The notes: a model not told the origin generated them from the letters alone. 64,000 nt of DNA from Glandiceps talaboti (GCF_964340395.1 NC_135568.1:14282776-14346775), one strand, 5' to 3'. Counted from the first letter of the stretch, positions 1 to 13,199 are shown. A program made the numbers and translations.

Positions 1-3
1 CAT
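1..3 (-). CDS. Start codon of a further LRR-caspase copy (copy 0), truncated by the window edge
   Basis: The first three bases are the reverse complement of ATG, and the next 60 bases upstream of it match the sequence directly upstream of the copy 2 start codon (24915 onward) and, less closely, that of copy 1 (9214 onward). The gene body lies beyond the left end of the window, so nothing can be said of its coding state. The matching 5' flank shows at least three tandem members of the family. Confidence 0.65.
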
Positions 4-1786
4 CGTTTATTGTAAACTGGAAACAGAGTTTTCAGAAATGTAACTGGAAAAAAAAACATTGGTTTCAATGACGGTTTCGGACATCAGACCAATTGAACCG
101 AAACACAAAGAAAAATAACTGCCGGGAAAAAGTAAGGTAATTTAAAAGTACCGACAAATTATTTCTCTGTCATACACTTTTGGTTGTCTTGTATATATTT
201 AACATCTCAGACCACTATATCACATAATGCATATATTTGACAGAAATCTGCCATTTGACACTATATAGTTAGAACGAAATGAAGAAAGAATCGGATGAAA
301 TATAACACTCAATATACAATCGGTTGATTGATATGAGGTTGGAGACTTGATACTTGCAAAGTCAATGTAAGAAATCCAGATAACAAAAACAAGACCTTTT
401 CCACTGGCCCGACCCTGACCTAGAGAAGGTATTTCCTACACTTTTAGTATATATCGCATAAAATAGAAAAAACAGGTCTGGCATGCTAGTTGACTAGTTG
501 ACACTCATGAAAACGAAAAACAACAGGACAATGAACAAAGGAAATTGAGGCAAATAAAGAAATCGATCGGTATTCACCATATATCAGATTTTAATCATAT
601 TGACTAGGATTATACTGTATTTGCATATAGTTTCCGAAACGACCATTTCAATATTGGTGGTATTTAGGACGGAGTCGTCATAAATTATACAATGCGCTTT
701 CCTATATTGAATAAATTGATCTTCAACCGTGACTAAAGTGTTAGATATCTGGTGTAGAACTTTTTTTATATATTTGTTATCATGCGTCTGATATCACAAG
801 ACACGTACTGTATTGTTGTCTTAAGTCCAAACTTCAAATGCGTGTCGGATTAAAGATACAAATAGACTTGTTGTCATAGTGATATCAAATATTTTAATCA
901 AGAACGTTCACGATTTGGTATCTACCTCGTAAGACCATGTTAACAAGCTAAGAGACTTGTTGGTGAACTAGTTGACAAATCGAACGATATATCACCAATC
1001 CACAAGTTTTTCTTTAGAAATAAGGACATTAGCTTGAAGGTAAAAGGAACATCTCTCCAGGGAAAGATGGAAGATGTTAAGATGGAAGATATAAAGAGAC
1101 CAGACTATAAGATAAACCTGGCAACCGAATTACACTCCCCACTACGTGTGGTCACGTAATTATCAGAACAAATTGACCAGGAGTTGTTGCATTAAGTCTT
1201 TAGTTCATGGACAGTAGAATAGTACATTCAATGTTAATGAAATCTAGAAATCATTCTGTCTCGAAAATCTACAAGAATCCTCCCTCTGCGTAAATGGCCC
1301 ATTTTAACCAATCCTTACTTACTAGATTAATGGAAAACACTTACCATTCAAATCACAAAACCGTCTCACAAAGAAGGAGGAAGTCAACAAATGTTACCAC
1401 AACAGTGCCGATTGCCAAACTAACAAATATTTGACGCACATACTAAAAATAGAAGCTTCGGGGTAATTTTGGGTACATTCCCCAGTTTTGAATATTTGAC
1501 TATGTCAACATTGTGATTAGACTAATTGATATAAATCATGGACAATACCTGTGTAGTCAGAGACTGTCTGACCTCTTCTGACATTCTACTTCAACCCTGT
1601 GCGAGGTACAGGACGTGGTACATGTTAAAAATTAGCGAACTCAATGAAGATCACGTCTTCTTCTATCCATTTTCTTCGTGTTATAAACAATAAAGTACAA
1701 AATATATGTATCATATAATCCACAAATAACGTAGGAAAGACTCGTTTTGCATCGATATATAGACCATTATATAGCGTATACTATTA

Positions 1787-2144
1787 ATAATAATAATGTT
1801 GGTTTCTTATATAGCGCTTTCCCACTCCGTGCTCAAAGCGCTTTACAATTATTACCCCTGGCTCAGAACGGCACAACGGCCCTTTAGTCTTCCTCAACTC
1901 CCCGGGGAGCATACAATCAATTGCAGCCATTTAAGCGCATAGGATTAAAGCCTTCACATTGCAACTTACATCCTACCAGGTCCCCAGTTATACAGTTGGG
2001 TTGACTGAGGCACAGTCGTGGTTCAAATCTTGCCCAAGGACTTTAGCCACTCAGAAACAAACAGCAGGCAGCGACGGGGCTCGAACCTGCAACCTGTAGA
2101 TTCCAAGCCGGTCACGCTAGCCATTCACCCATCATGACTCCACC
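1787..2144 (-). mobile_element. tRNA-derived SINE
   Basis: Read on the minus strand it has a tRNA-like head with a perfect B-box (GGTTCGAGCCC), a body, a tail containing AAAGCGCTTTGAGC and GCGCTATATAA, then (ATT)n. It is flanked by an 8 bp direct repeat, TACTATTA, at 1779-1786 and 2145-2152. The equivalent sites in the other two units (about 10830 and 26590) are empty, so it inserted after the units duplicated. The tail resembles LINE-mobilised SINEs of aquatic animals; the exact family is not identified. Confidence 0.75.
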
Positions 2145-2275
2145 TACTATTAGAATGTGTTGTACTAGATTGTGATCAACCAGAAATATTTTTGTAATCA
2201 TATCCATTCAAAATTTGTAAGTCTAGTCTACGAATTTGTAAATTAAATCTTGAATCGAAATCGAAAATATATATT

Positions 2276-2372
<97 letters not shown>

Positions 2373-2373
2373 T

Positions 2374-2434
<61 letters not shown>
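2276..2434 (+). repeat. (CTGT)n microsatellite
   Basis: Tetranucleotide tract with a few CTGT to TTGT changes. The same tract is present at the same place in the copy 1 flank (10968-11060) but reduced to almost nothing in the copy 2 flank (near 26735). Confidence 0.95.
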
Positions 2435-5400
2435 TTCTGTGTGAACGTTTGTAAAATACAAACTTATGGTTTAACATTGAATCTCTCTTGAATTCCACTC
2501 CCGGAATCATAGCAGCGCCACCAACGACATAAGTTTTATTCTACTCCTCATATAGCATTTTCAAGAATTAAATTATGTGGTTTAATAGGAGCTATTTGTG
2601 GGTGTTATCTTATAACACATTATGCACTTCTATAAAACCTCAATCTCAAAATTATTGTGCCCAACCACATCATCAAAAATCTAACCAAACCAAGACAAAC
2701 CAAAACGTTTATATTTGATTTAATACCTTTCATTACTCCTCGATAATGTGTAGAGAAAAAACAACATCGTATAAATATCAGCTTATGGGAATTACGATTC
2801 ATACAGATGTTGAGATGATGTGTTTATTGGTCGTTAAAATGCTGCAAGATTGTGTCATTTTAAATTTCTTATACACCCAAATATAGTGCAGGGAATATAA
2901 TCTGTTCATCTTGCCATGGATTGTAAACATATTTTTGATTTTTGCTAAGAGTATATGAATACCGATTTTTTTTCCATTATCTAGCAAGATTAGAAACCTA
3001 TTATTTATTCTTATTTCCTAGCCATGAAAGAAATTTAAACTATTGCTAGAATAGAAAATTGATTAAATTTATAGTAGATATTATAGACGTTGGTGGCGCT
3101 ATCTACATGTTAAGGGATTCGATTATTTGACTTTTGATATACTAGTATCACATACAGTAGAAGTCCCATAGTGGCTAATGCATGATTGCATTCCTGCTAT
3201 AGAATGTCCCATAACATTCCGAGTATGAACTAAAATTTGTTATTATTTTAGCACAACTTTACAGTTATAGCAAAACCAAACCACCCTGGCATTGCTGTGA
3301 AAGAGGTACGGTAGGTATCTCTTCTCGAAGTTGAGATTTTGTCTTCTAAGCTACACGTACGATTGACTTGACTTATACTTTCTTGAAAACTTGTCGTTCC
3401 CCTCAGTTTTGCTCATATTCAAGAGTAACATATTAAGAATATCTACAGTTTCACTGAAACTTTAATTTATTCACGTTTATTTAAATTAGATCTAATCGAG
3501 CCTATGATTCATTGACCACTCATCAGACGAAATATAATTCTTGATTTGTCGGTCAGTTATACAAATCTGATAATTAGCATGATTATTTTGATAAAGTACA
3601 TTGTTTTGAGAGGTTAGGATATTTCGTCATTTCAATGGCTTGCAAAACATGTTCAAATTTCGGAAACGCTTTTGGTACAACTTAGATGTCAATTTCGTAG
3701 CTTGTCAACTACTAACTACAAGTCAACTATGATTGGTGTACGTAGAGTTAGTACGTTTGATGAATACAGTACATGTACATGGATCACGACTTTTCACAGT
3801 AACTACTTGAAAACAAAGTATTACTTGACCTGTGATGTTGAACGTTCAGGGCAGAATGTAAGTTTTGACAGTTCTAAATTAAACAAACCTTAGTACTCAC
3901 ATAAATTATACGATTACCCCACAGCTTGTGCAGTGCTGTATATGTCACCTTTCACCAACCTAGGAATCATTCGATGTCAGATACCGTCTTGTGTATACTA
4001 TCATGACATGTTTGAACTCATAATTGCACTCACGTGACCTCTAGATCTAAATTTGATTATATAACTGACTCGTCACAGCCATGTGGTTGTTAATACGTAC
4101 ACATGGATGGATATACAGGTAAGGCGTAATGTAAATAAAGTATTTGGGGCACATCGTCAGTGTCAGTATTATATAAATTCATACCTTAGTCGACTCTAAC
4201 TTGAGAAGTAACACATTTCAATTGACGATGTCCAGAGAGATATACCGTGTTTCGCAGATTTGTGATCATCGTGAAACATCAGAATACTTAAGTCTTTTAA
4301 TGTTGACGACGAATTACCATTGGGTTACTCTGTCTGGTCATGTATTTTATCTTCATTCGGCGACTTTTGCACGTAGGCAGAATTAAACAATGTCATCTTA
4401 ACAAAACACACAACAATGCAGCTAATCATCAGTATAATAAATCACAAACTTAATGTACATTCTAGTATGGCATGATGGATAAAATGTCGATTACGAGTAG
4501 ATGGTGGTATAGATATTTAAAGTATGTATCTATAGGTTCAAAAGGTTATTGATAAATGGGATTCAGTGTACCATGTACATGTCATGTATTAAGGCGCGAC
4601 AGATAAACTTTGCATTTTTTTGTTAATTTCCAACTGTCAAATATTACATGTCAAAATGTATCTCTCTGAGGGAAGCCATACTGATAGGCATACTTCAACA
4701 GGAGTTACTAATAGAAGACTGTTGGTTATATTAAGACAATCGCATTATGGTGGGCGATTTTGTGTGATGAAAGACTTGTAGTTTATTAGTTAGTATGTAC
4801 AAGTAGACTTTGGTTACATGATTGACAATGACAAGCCGGATGATATATCACTCCATTTTAAATATTCAATGATTAACAACACACACAATTCATGTAGCCA
4901 ATACACGTAGTGAACAGCAGTCAGTTTTTGAATAATTCGACCTGGCATGAATGAGAATGCCAGTGTATATGCGAAAAAACAGATGTGTGGATGAAATTCT
5001 ATAATGGATATCATCAAGTCATAACCACAATATGAGTCTGGCATTAGTAGGATATACATTTACATTTACTGCGAAAGGCAACATAATTCGTCATCTGACA
5101 GCAAAACCACCACCATTAGCATTCTGACTGCTTGAATGCAAAGAGCATGAAAAAAGAAAAGAAATACAACTAAAAGAAAGGAGCACCACAGTCATTTAAA
5201 TCTTAGACAAGCTTGTCGTCAAAAAATAATGTGTTTGGACAATTGTAGAGACAGTTTTGGGTCATATCTTAAAGTGGTGTGTTGACCTCGTATTGTGATT
5301 CTCCTTCATTTTACAAAATGAGTCCTTGACATGATGGCAATTATACTGCTGCATTAATAACTTCCATTGTACTGTGTTATCAATACGAACAGGCGCCGGA

Positions 5401-5695
5401 TTGCTGCACAATACTCGCCATATATCACGATCTGACATTGTCAGAATCAACCGAAAGAAGGTTCTAAACTAACACATGTATTAGTCGGTACAAATGGAAT
5501 TGCGGTATAAGTTGGGACGCTGTGCTTTGCCGCATTGTATTTCTCATGTCTATATGTCAATGACTTTAGTAAGAGTACAATGTTAACTGTAGCCATTGTT
5601 GTCATTTTGTTGAGAAAGTTTGGGTTTATTTTTATATCAGTAACCATGCAACTTGTAATATATCAATAGAGTTATAGTAGATTACATGATAAGGT

Positions 5696-5701
5696 TTTAT
5701 T
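5696..5701 (-). terminator. Polyadenylation signal of LRR-caspase copy 1
   Basis: AATAAA on the minus strand about 190 bases after the caspase stop codon, conserved at 21474-21479 after copy 2. A (GTT)n tract (AAC on the transcript) lies between stop and signal in both copies. Confidence 0.5.
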
Positions 5702-5781
5702 GAGCATGTACAAGTTCATAACATAACATGGTAAAGTTTTTAGACGTGACTTTACATCATATATATTGAGATACATGAATG

Positions 5782-5832
<51 letters not shown>
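5782..5832. repeat. (GTT)n microsatellite in the copy 1 3' UTR
   Basis: Trinucleotide tract of about 17 units; on the minus-strand transcript it reads (AAC)n. The counterpart is at 21566-21612. Confidence 0.9.
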
Positions 5833-5892
5833 AAATGAGTGCACAATCAAATCTGAACTCTCTCTTGAATATGATAATGCCATACCCAAGTC

Positions 5893-6500
5893 TTATGATT
5901 TAAAGAAAAGGTGTTTCCTCAAAGTGCTAACCATAGCTGGACACTGTGTTACACAGATGTCACCTTCTCTATGAACAAGAAGTTTACCAACTTCATCATT
6001 AACTTTCGTTAAAATTAAAAGGATGTCATTGTCATCAGCATGTGTTTTTAACGCGTCGACAAGTTTCTGTATGTAAATAGAACCTGTAGATTTGCTTCTG
6101 AACGATTTGTATCCCGGAACAGTAGAGTATCCGACCAGGAAGTCGGCCTCATTTGGAACAAGCTGCTGGCAGTACATAGTATCAGGCTCTAAATCAACTC
6201 CCGCCATTACGGCGTGACCTTGACAAGCTTGAATGAAGAATATCTTCGGTTTTCCCGCCAAGGAACGGCATCTGTCTGCTACAAATCGTCTTGTCAGATC
6301 CCTTATCTCTACTACGACATTGTTAGTACCATACACGACGTCTTTCGCACCATGTGAAAGAATACAGACCACCAGACAGTCGTACATAGAGTGGTCTAGT
6401 TGACTGACTTCTCTCATAACTGATTCCATCTCTTCAGCTTGTAAGTCGTTATGTGTGCGGACCGTAAAGTGTAGCTTGTCGAATAGTTCTGCAAGCAGTC
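5893..6500 (-). CDS. LRR-caspase copy 1, exon 2: caspase catalytic domain (p20 remainder and p10)
   Basis: This exon continues the LRR exon 7434-9213 across a 933 bp intron: acceptor TTACTTACAG just before base 6500, donor A|GTATGT, phase 1, giving Arg594 at the join. It encodes residues 594-795 of a 795-residue protein. The catalytic dyad is visible: SHG with His643 (codon 6352-6354) and QACQG with Cys686 (codon 6223-6225). QACQG, the short interdomain linker and the ending STLRKHLFF resemble caspase-8/10. The p10 part has GYKSFR, matching the substrate-pocket motif, with Phe where many caspases have Trp. The linker holds LEPD (697-700), placed like the human caspase-8 processing site VETD. 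The fold, pocket Arg728 and catalytic residues are all present, so an active initiator-type cysteine protease is predicted. Substrate and role in death or immunity are inference. The stop is at 5893-5895. Confidence 0.9.
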
Positions 6501-7433
6501 CTGTAAGTAAAATGGTAGAAAGCAGTAAGAATCCTTGATGGGATAACCATCAATATGTTCACTGAAAGCTGTTAAAATACCGATCATCAGACACTGTACA
6601 TTCCAATTAGATGTCCTTTTAAATCAATATGTAGTAATAAGTTGAAATCGTGATTAATCGGGCCGCAGGTTTTCGGTGTGGACCCAAAAATCAACTTGAT
6701 GGGATATATTGCACCATATTATGTGTACTGTTACAAAATACATTTACCTACAGCAGGTTTAATACTGTTCACGGTGTACGATATGCGATTAAATCATTAT
6801 ATGTAACGAACATCATTCCCAGTTGTAGCTAGTACAGCTTGAAGAAGCCAAACAATGTGCGAGTTAAAACTATGTATTGAAATAAAGTTGCCACCCACTC
6901 TGTGTCGGGGTTCATAACGAATGCAACTTTGTACATAGATCTGAAGAGCATAATTCAATAAATGTAGATGAAATTTGTTGTTTGTTATCATTGTTATTGT
7001 CCATGTGTATTTCTTTGTTGTATGACGTGTTTATTTGTTTAAAATCTTTTATGAAATTAAGCCTTGGTGTCACATATCGCAGGTAAAAGAGTTATCTGGC
7101 AATTTTGCATAAACCATTCATATAGAGTACACAATTTACATTAACTAATGGACTAAGCGCCATAGCTTTTTTAAAAATTATTTTTGTACAGTTTATCAGT
7201 ACAGAATTGTTTACACAAAATGAAACTTTCATATCTGATCGTGCACAGAGAAAATACGTCAACTGTCAAGCTCAGAGTACATTGCCCTGTGACGTCATTT
7301 ATGAGTTTGTTTACATTGATCAACAATAGTGAATGACGTTTGGCTAATTATAAGCTTATTTAAAGCAAGATACCATTTCAAGCAGAATCATTATGTATGT
7401 TATACTTAAAATATTAAAATACAAAATACATAC

Positions 7434-9213
7434 TTTCATCAAATTCAGTTCCATATCGTGGAGGGATTGGTGTTAAGAATGTATGGTTGTTGATGATGAT
7501 AGCCAACCCTCTCGGTTTTCTCTCCATACTGTAGTTTTCAATCATTGTTGATGATCTTTCTTCGATTTTTGCCTGTACTGTTAATAATGCCGCTGATAAC
7601 TGAGTTTGCATTATTCGAAGTTGCTGCAGTTGAGATTCTATTGTTTCGTCGGTTTCAACTGATAGCATGGTCTGTGGCTTCTCAGATTGACGCTGCTGTT
7701 TTTGGATTAGTTTTTCAAGTATGACAATTGTTTTTACACGACTGTTTTGACTGCAAACAATTTCTCCATTACTGAATGGATTTCCACTGAAGTTAATGTT
7801 CTGTAGTTTGGACAGCTTCAGCATGTCACGTGGTAAGTGTTGTAACTCGTTGTCTTCTAAATCTAGTGTGTCGAGATTGTTGAGATCTGCGATTCCACAT
7901 GGAAGTTTGACAAGCTGATTTTTAGACAACACCAACTTTTCTAATTTCCTCAGCCTGCAGATACTATCCGGAAGTCGTACAAGTTTGTTTCTTCTTAGGT
8001 TCAGCTGCTTTAAAGTTTCCAGCTTACACACCGAGTTAGGTAACTCGGTTAGTTGATTTCCTGCCAATAACAACACTTCTATGTGCTTTAGGTGATCAAG
8101 ATTTTCTGGGACTTTATTAATAGATGTATAATCTAGATCTAACCTCTTTAGATGTGATATAGACCACATCGAATGATATTTGTCTGGAAGCTTTATAAAT
8201 GATAGATTCAGCTTCTCAAGGTTTTGCATTTCGTGAAATCTATCAGGGATAGTTGATATTTCGGTGAACCTAATGTCTAACTCTTTCAACTTTGTTAACT
8301 TCCACAACGAATTGGGTAATGATTTAATTTGATTAGATGATAGATCCAGCGCTTGAAGATCCTGTAGTGCTGCGATTTCATCAGGTACATTCGTTATTTT
8401 ATTACCAGCAAGGTCTAATTTCGTCAACCTTTGCAGTGTACACAGTGTAGAAGGTATTTTCGTTAGTCTGTTTCCTGATATATTCAACTGTTGAAGCATC
8501 TGCAGTTCACCTACATTGTCAGAGAGAATGGCGATTTTGTTATTACTAAGATTCAGGGTCTCTAACTTCTTCAACGTCCAAATTGACGATGGAATGTCTG
8601 TAATCTGGTTCCCTGATAAACTCAAGCGTTCGAGCTGTTGTAACTTTCTGATGTCGATAGGAATTTTAGTTATCTTATTTTCCCTGAGGACGAGCAAATC
8701 TAACTTCTTAAGTGTACATATTGCAGCGGGTATTTTTGTAATTTGGTTTTCACACACGTTTATAGATTTCAACTTACTAAGCTTGGAGAAGTGGATAGGC
8801 AATTCCTTAATTCTATTTCCACCTAGAAAAAGTAATGTCAAATTGCTTAGTGAACACAGTGGAGCTGGTATTTCCGTAAGTTGATTTTTCGACATATCTA
8901 AACTAAATACATTTATCAAGTTAATAATACTGTTAGGAATATATCTGATAGCATTGTTCGTGATATCAAGTCTTCCTAGAGTAGTCAGCTGAGTGATGAC
9001 ATCAGGGAATTGTTTAAAGCGATTGTACGAGAGATTTAATTTTCTAAGTTTTGAAAGTTTACGGAATTGTATTGGCAGTGCCTGAAGTTCATTATGTGAC
9101 AAATCAACAATTTCGGCATGTTTGTATTTGGTCCATAGTTCCTCTGGTACTTGTTGCAATTTTAAGTTAGTTGCATCATATTTCTTCTCCTTCTCAATCC
9201 ATTTACCAGCCAT
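7434..9213 (-). CDS. LRR-caspase copy 1, exon 1: LRR solenoid, linker and start of caspase p20
   Basis: A single 1780-base exon encodes residues 1-593. After a 32-residue N-cap come about 20 leucine-rich repeats of 23 residues (roughly 33-492) of the LxxLxLxxNxLxxLP type, as in cytosolic SHOC2/PIDD/plant-like LRRs. There is no signal peptide or membrane segment, so a cytosolic location is likely. Residues 493-560 are Gln/Glu-rich and helical in character and include SVETD (518-522), a caspase-8-type cleavage motif. Residues 565-593 already belong to the caspase fold: RKPRG, IIINNHTF and RYGTEFDE, with Arg586 matching the P1-Asp pocket arginine. LRR and caspase are therefore fused within one exon, not merely adjacent. 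No CARD, DED or Death domain is seen. The ATG is followed in all copies by MAGKW, and a pyrimidine-rich CCCCAG upstream suggests a 5' UTR intron. LRRs commonly bind ligands; the ligand here is unknown. Confidence 0.9.
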
Positions 9214-10967
9214 CGTTTATTGTAAACTGGAAATAGTGTAGCTGGGGAAAAAAATGGTTTCAATGACGGTTTCGGACATCAGACAGATTAATGAACCAAA
9301 ACACAAAGAAAAATAACTGGCGGGAAGAAAGTAAAGTAAGTTAAAAGCACCAATATATCATTTCTCTGTAATTCATATTTGGTTGTCTTGTATATATTGA
9401 ACATCTCAGGTCACTATATCACATATACATATATTTGACAAAAACCTACCAATTGACACTATAAATTTAGAATGAAATGAAGAAAGAATCGGATGATAAA
9501 TAACAATCGGTTGATTGATATGAGGTTGGAGACTTGATACTTGCAAAGTCAATGTAAGAAATCCAGATCACAGAACAGGACCTTTTCACTGACCCGACCC
9601 TGACCTACAGAAAGTATTTCCTACATTGTATTGATCGCATAAAATAGAAAAGATATGTCTGGCATGCTAGTTGACTAGTTAACACTCATGGAAACGTTAA
9701 ACTTTGTATTTAGGACGGAGTCGTCATAAATTATACAATGTGCTTTTCTATATTGAATCAGTCGAACCTCAACCGTTACTAAACTGTTAGTTATATGGCG
9801 TACAACTGTTTTTTTCCTACATAAATTTGTTATCATGCATTTGATATCACAAGACACGTACTGTATTGCTGTCTTAAGTCCAAACTTCAAATGCGTGTGG
9901 GATTAAAGATACAAATAGACTTGTTGTCATAGTGATGTCAAATACTTTCATCAAGAACGTTCTCAATACGGCATCTACATTGAAGGACCAGTTGACTAAG
10001 AGACTTGTTGGTGAACTAGTTGACAAATCGAACGATATATCACCAATCCACAAGTTTTAGTGTAGAAATAAGGACATTAGCTTGAGGGTAAAAGGAACAT
10101 CTCTCCAGGGAAAGATGGAAGATGTTATATTCGGGTCGCTATAAAGAGACGAGACTATAAGATAAACCTGGCAATCGAATTACACTCCCCAGTACGTGTG
10201 GTCACTTAATTATCAGAACAAATTGACCAGGAGTTGTTGCAGTAAGTCTTTAGTTCATGGACAGTAGAATAGTACATTCAGTGTTAAGGAAATCTAGAAA
10301 TCATTCTGTCTCGAAAATCTACAAGAATCCTCCCTCTGCGTAAATGGCCCATTTTAACCAATCCTTACTTACTAGATTAATGGAAAACACTTACCATTCA
10401 AATCACAAAACCGTCTCACAAAGAAGGAGGAAGTCAACAAATGTTACCACAACAGTGCCGATTGCCAAACTAACAAATATTTGACGCACATACTAAAAAT
10501 AGAAGCTTCGGGGTAATTTTGGGTACATTCCCCAGTTTTGAATATTTGACTATGTCAACATTGTGATTAGACTAATTGATATAAATCATGGACAATACCT
10601 GTGTAGTCAGAGACTGTCTGACCTCTTCTGACATTCTACATCAACCCTGTGCGAGGTACAGGACGTGGTACATGTTAAAAATTAGCGAACTCAATGAAGA
10701 TCACGTCTTCTTCTATCCATTTTCTTCGTGTTATAAAACAATAAAGTTCTCAAATATATGATGATATAATCCAGGAATAATGTAGGAAAGACTCATTTTG
10801 CATCGATATATAGACCATTATGTAGTGTACATGTAAGAATGTGTTGCACTAGATTGAGATCAACCAGAAATAATTTGGTAATCATAGCCATTCAAAATGT
10901 GTAAGTCTAGTCTACGAATTTGTAAATTAAATCTTGAATCGAATCTTGAAAATATCTTTAAGGTATT

Positions 10968-11060
<93 letters not shown>

Positions 11061-12387
11061 GTGAACGTTTGGATGTAAAATACAAACTTTTGGTTTAACA
11101 TTGAATCTCTCTTGATTTCCACTCCCGGAATCATAGCAGCGCCACCAACGACATAAGTTTTATTCTACTCCTCATATAGCATTTACAAGAATTAAATTAT
11201 GTGGTTTAATAGGAGCTGTTTGTGGGTGTTATCTTATAACACATTATGCACTTCTATAAAACCTCAATCTCAAAATTATTGTGCCCAACCACATCATTAA
11301 AAATCTAACCAAACCAAGACAAACCAAAACGTTTATATTTGATTTAATACCTTTCATTACTCCTCGATAATGTGTAGAGAAAAAACAACAACATATAAAT
11401 ATCAGCGTAGGGGAATTACGATTCATACAGAAGTTGACATGATGTGTTTGTTGGTCGTTAAAATGCTGCAAGATTGTGTCATTTTCAAAATTAAATTGTG
11501 TGTACGAAGATGGCAGTGTTCTTTATTTTGTAGTGTTCCATTTTCTTATACACCCAAATATAATGCAGGAAATACAATCAGTTCATCCTGCCATGGATTG
11601 TAAACATATTTTTGATTTTTGCTAAGAGTATATGAATACCGATTTTTCCCATTATCTAGCAAGATTAGAAACCTATCATTTATTCTTATATCCTAGCCAT
11701 GAAAGAATGCTAAACCATTGCTAGAAAAGAAAATTGATGAAATTTATAGTAGATATTATAGACGTTGGTGGCGCTATCTATACGTTAAAAGGATCGATAT
11801 TTTGATGTTTAAAATACTAGTATCACATACAGTAGAAGTCCCATAGTGGCTAATGCATGATTGCATTCCTGCTATAGAATGTCCCAAAACATTCCGAGTA
11901 TGAACTAAAATTTGTTACTATTTGAGCACAACTTTACAGTTATAGCAACAACAAACCACCCTGGCATTGCTGTGAAAGAGATACGGTATCTCTTCTCCAA
12001 GTTGAGATTAGCATGATTATTTTGATAAAGTACATTGTTTTGAGAGGTTAGGATATTTCGTTATTTCGATGGCTTGCAAAACATGTTCAAATTTTGGAAA
12101 CGCTTTTGGTACAACTTAGATGTCAATATCGTAGCTTGTCAACTACCAACTTTAAGTCACCTATGATTGGTGTACGTAGAGTTCGCAAGTTTGATGAATA
12201 CAGTACATGTACATGGATCACGACTTTTCATAGTAACTACTTGAAAACAAAGTATTACTTGACCTGTGATGTTGAACGTTCAGGGCAGAATGTAAGTTTT
12301 GACAGTTCTAAATTAAACCAACCTTAGTACCCACATAAATCATACGATTACCCCACAGCTTGTACAGTGCTGTATATGTCACCTTTC
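9214..12387. repeat. Tandem-unit spacer, copy 1 flank (proximal part)
   Basis: This aligns with 1-3953 and 24915-27187. Relative to those it lacks about 80 bases near 9700 and about 240 bases near 12010, and it carries an expanded run of roughly 45 bases near 11490 absent from copy 0. A long element interrupts the unit after 12387 and the homology resumes at 18187. No coding gene is recognised in it. Confidence 0.85.
10968..11060 (+). repeat. (CTGT)n microsatellite
   Basis: Uninterrupted tetranucleotide tract, orthologous in position to 2276-2434. Confidence 0.95.
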
Positions 12388-13134
12388 TACGGTGGCCCAC
12401 AGGTGACAGACGAAAACTTAATTTGTGCTATAAATAATTGATTTTTGAGGGCAAAATATTTAATAAAAGGGTAACACTTTTATTTCGTACGACAAAACAT
12501 TAATTTCTTGGGTCAATATAGAAATATCAAAGCAAAAAACTACAATTTCTGTGACAAATAAATTCTTTTACAGAGCAGAACATTAATTTGCGAAACGAAA
12601 ATTTTTATTCGTGTGGCCCAAACTTTATTTTCGAGTAATAACATTTAAGTTGCGGGATAAAATGTTTAATTGTTGGTGCAATGTTGAAACATTAGAACCG
12701 GTTTTTCTAAAGTTTTCTAACAAGACTTAAAATTCCTCATTGGAAACTATTAATCCTTAGAGCAGTACACCAAGTTTTCGTGAAAAAACTCTAAATTTGT
12801 GGAAAAAGTATTTAAATGTCAAGCCGGAATATGAATTTAAGTCCCTTACAATCTTATACTCTGACTGCAGAAACAACATTTGTCACCATACAACCTCCTT
12901 TTCTAATCGACGAGATTTACTTAACACAGGATGCAACATTAATGTTTGGGGACGAAACATTAATACGCGAGGACAAAACTTTCTTTTTGCTTGACGGAAT
13001 TCGAAGTGGGACTGCATGACGGAAATTTATTATATATTCCACAATCCTCGGCACACTCTTGGCGGCTATTTCAACTTCGCGACCAGCACTATATCTGATC
13101 ATGTCAAGTGGTAAACACATCAATTGTTTCCAGT
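12388..13134 (+). repeat. Left terminal inverted repeat
   Basis: Matches the reverse complement of 17447-18186. Frames of 65-68 codons here (12797-13123) have mirror images in the other TIR and are consequences of the repeat, not genes. Confidence 0.9.
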
Positions 13135-13199
13135 GTATAAATAGTTTTTTTTAAAGATAATAAAGGACGGAAACACCATTCCCATTAATACTTAGTATT

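Larger units (their letters stand above)
1..5640. repeat. Tandem-unit spacer, copy 0 flank
   Basis: This is the 5' flank of copy 0 running to the 3' end of copy 1. It aligns with 9211-12387 plus 18187-20075 (flank of copy 1, interrupted by a large element) and, for its first 3 kb, with 24912-27187 (flank of copy 2). Differences are mainly indels: a SINE at 1787-2144 only here, and about 240 bp around 3340-3583 missing in the copy 1 flank. Open frames of 60-80 codons here (3672-3893 plus, 4814-5059 minus) also occur in the sister unit but resemble nothing I know, and the close similarity of the units makes their conservation uninformative. Confidence 0.85.

Noticed and set aside
2030-2110. A functional tRNA gene
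   Set aside because: A B-box is present but there is no full cloverleaf; the sequence is the head of a SINE with a tail and target duplication.
3672-3893. 73-codon plus frame also found at 12094-12327
   Set aside because: Same argument: shared by recent duplication only, with no recognisable domain.
4814-5059. 81-codon minus frame also found at 19223-19468
   Set aside because: It sits in duplicated spacer, and the copies are too similar to show protein constraint; no motif, no splice or start support.
5893-6500. Metacaspase or paracaspase assignment
   Set aside because: QACQG, the p20/p10 layout and the P1-Asp pocket arginines point to a true caspase of the caspase-8 type.
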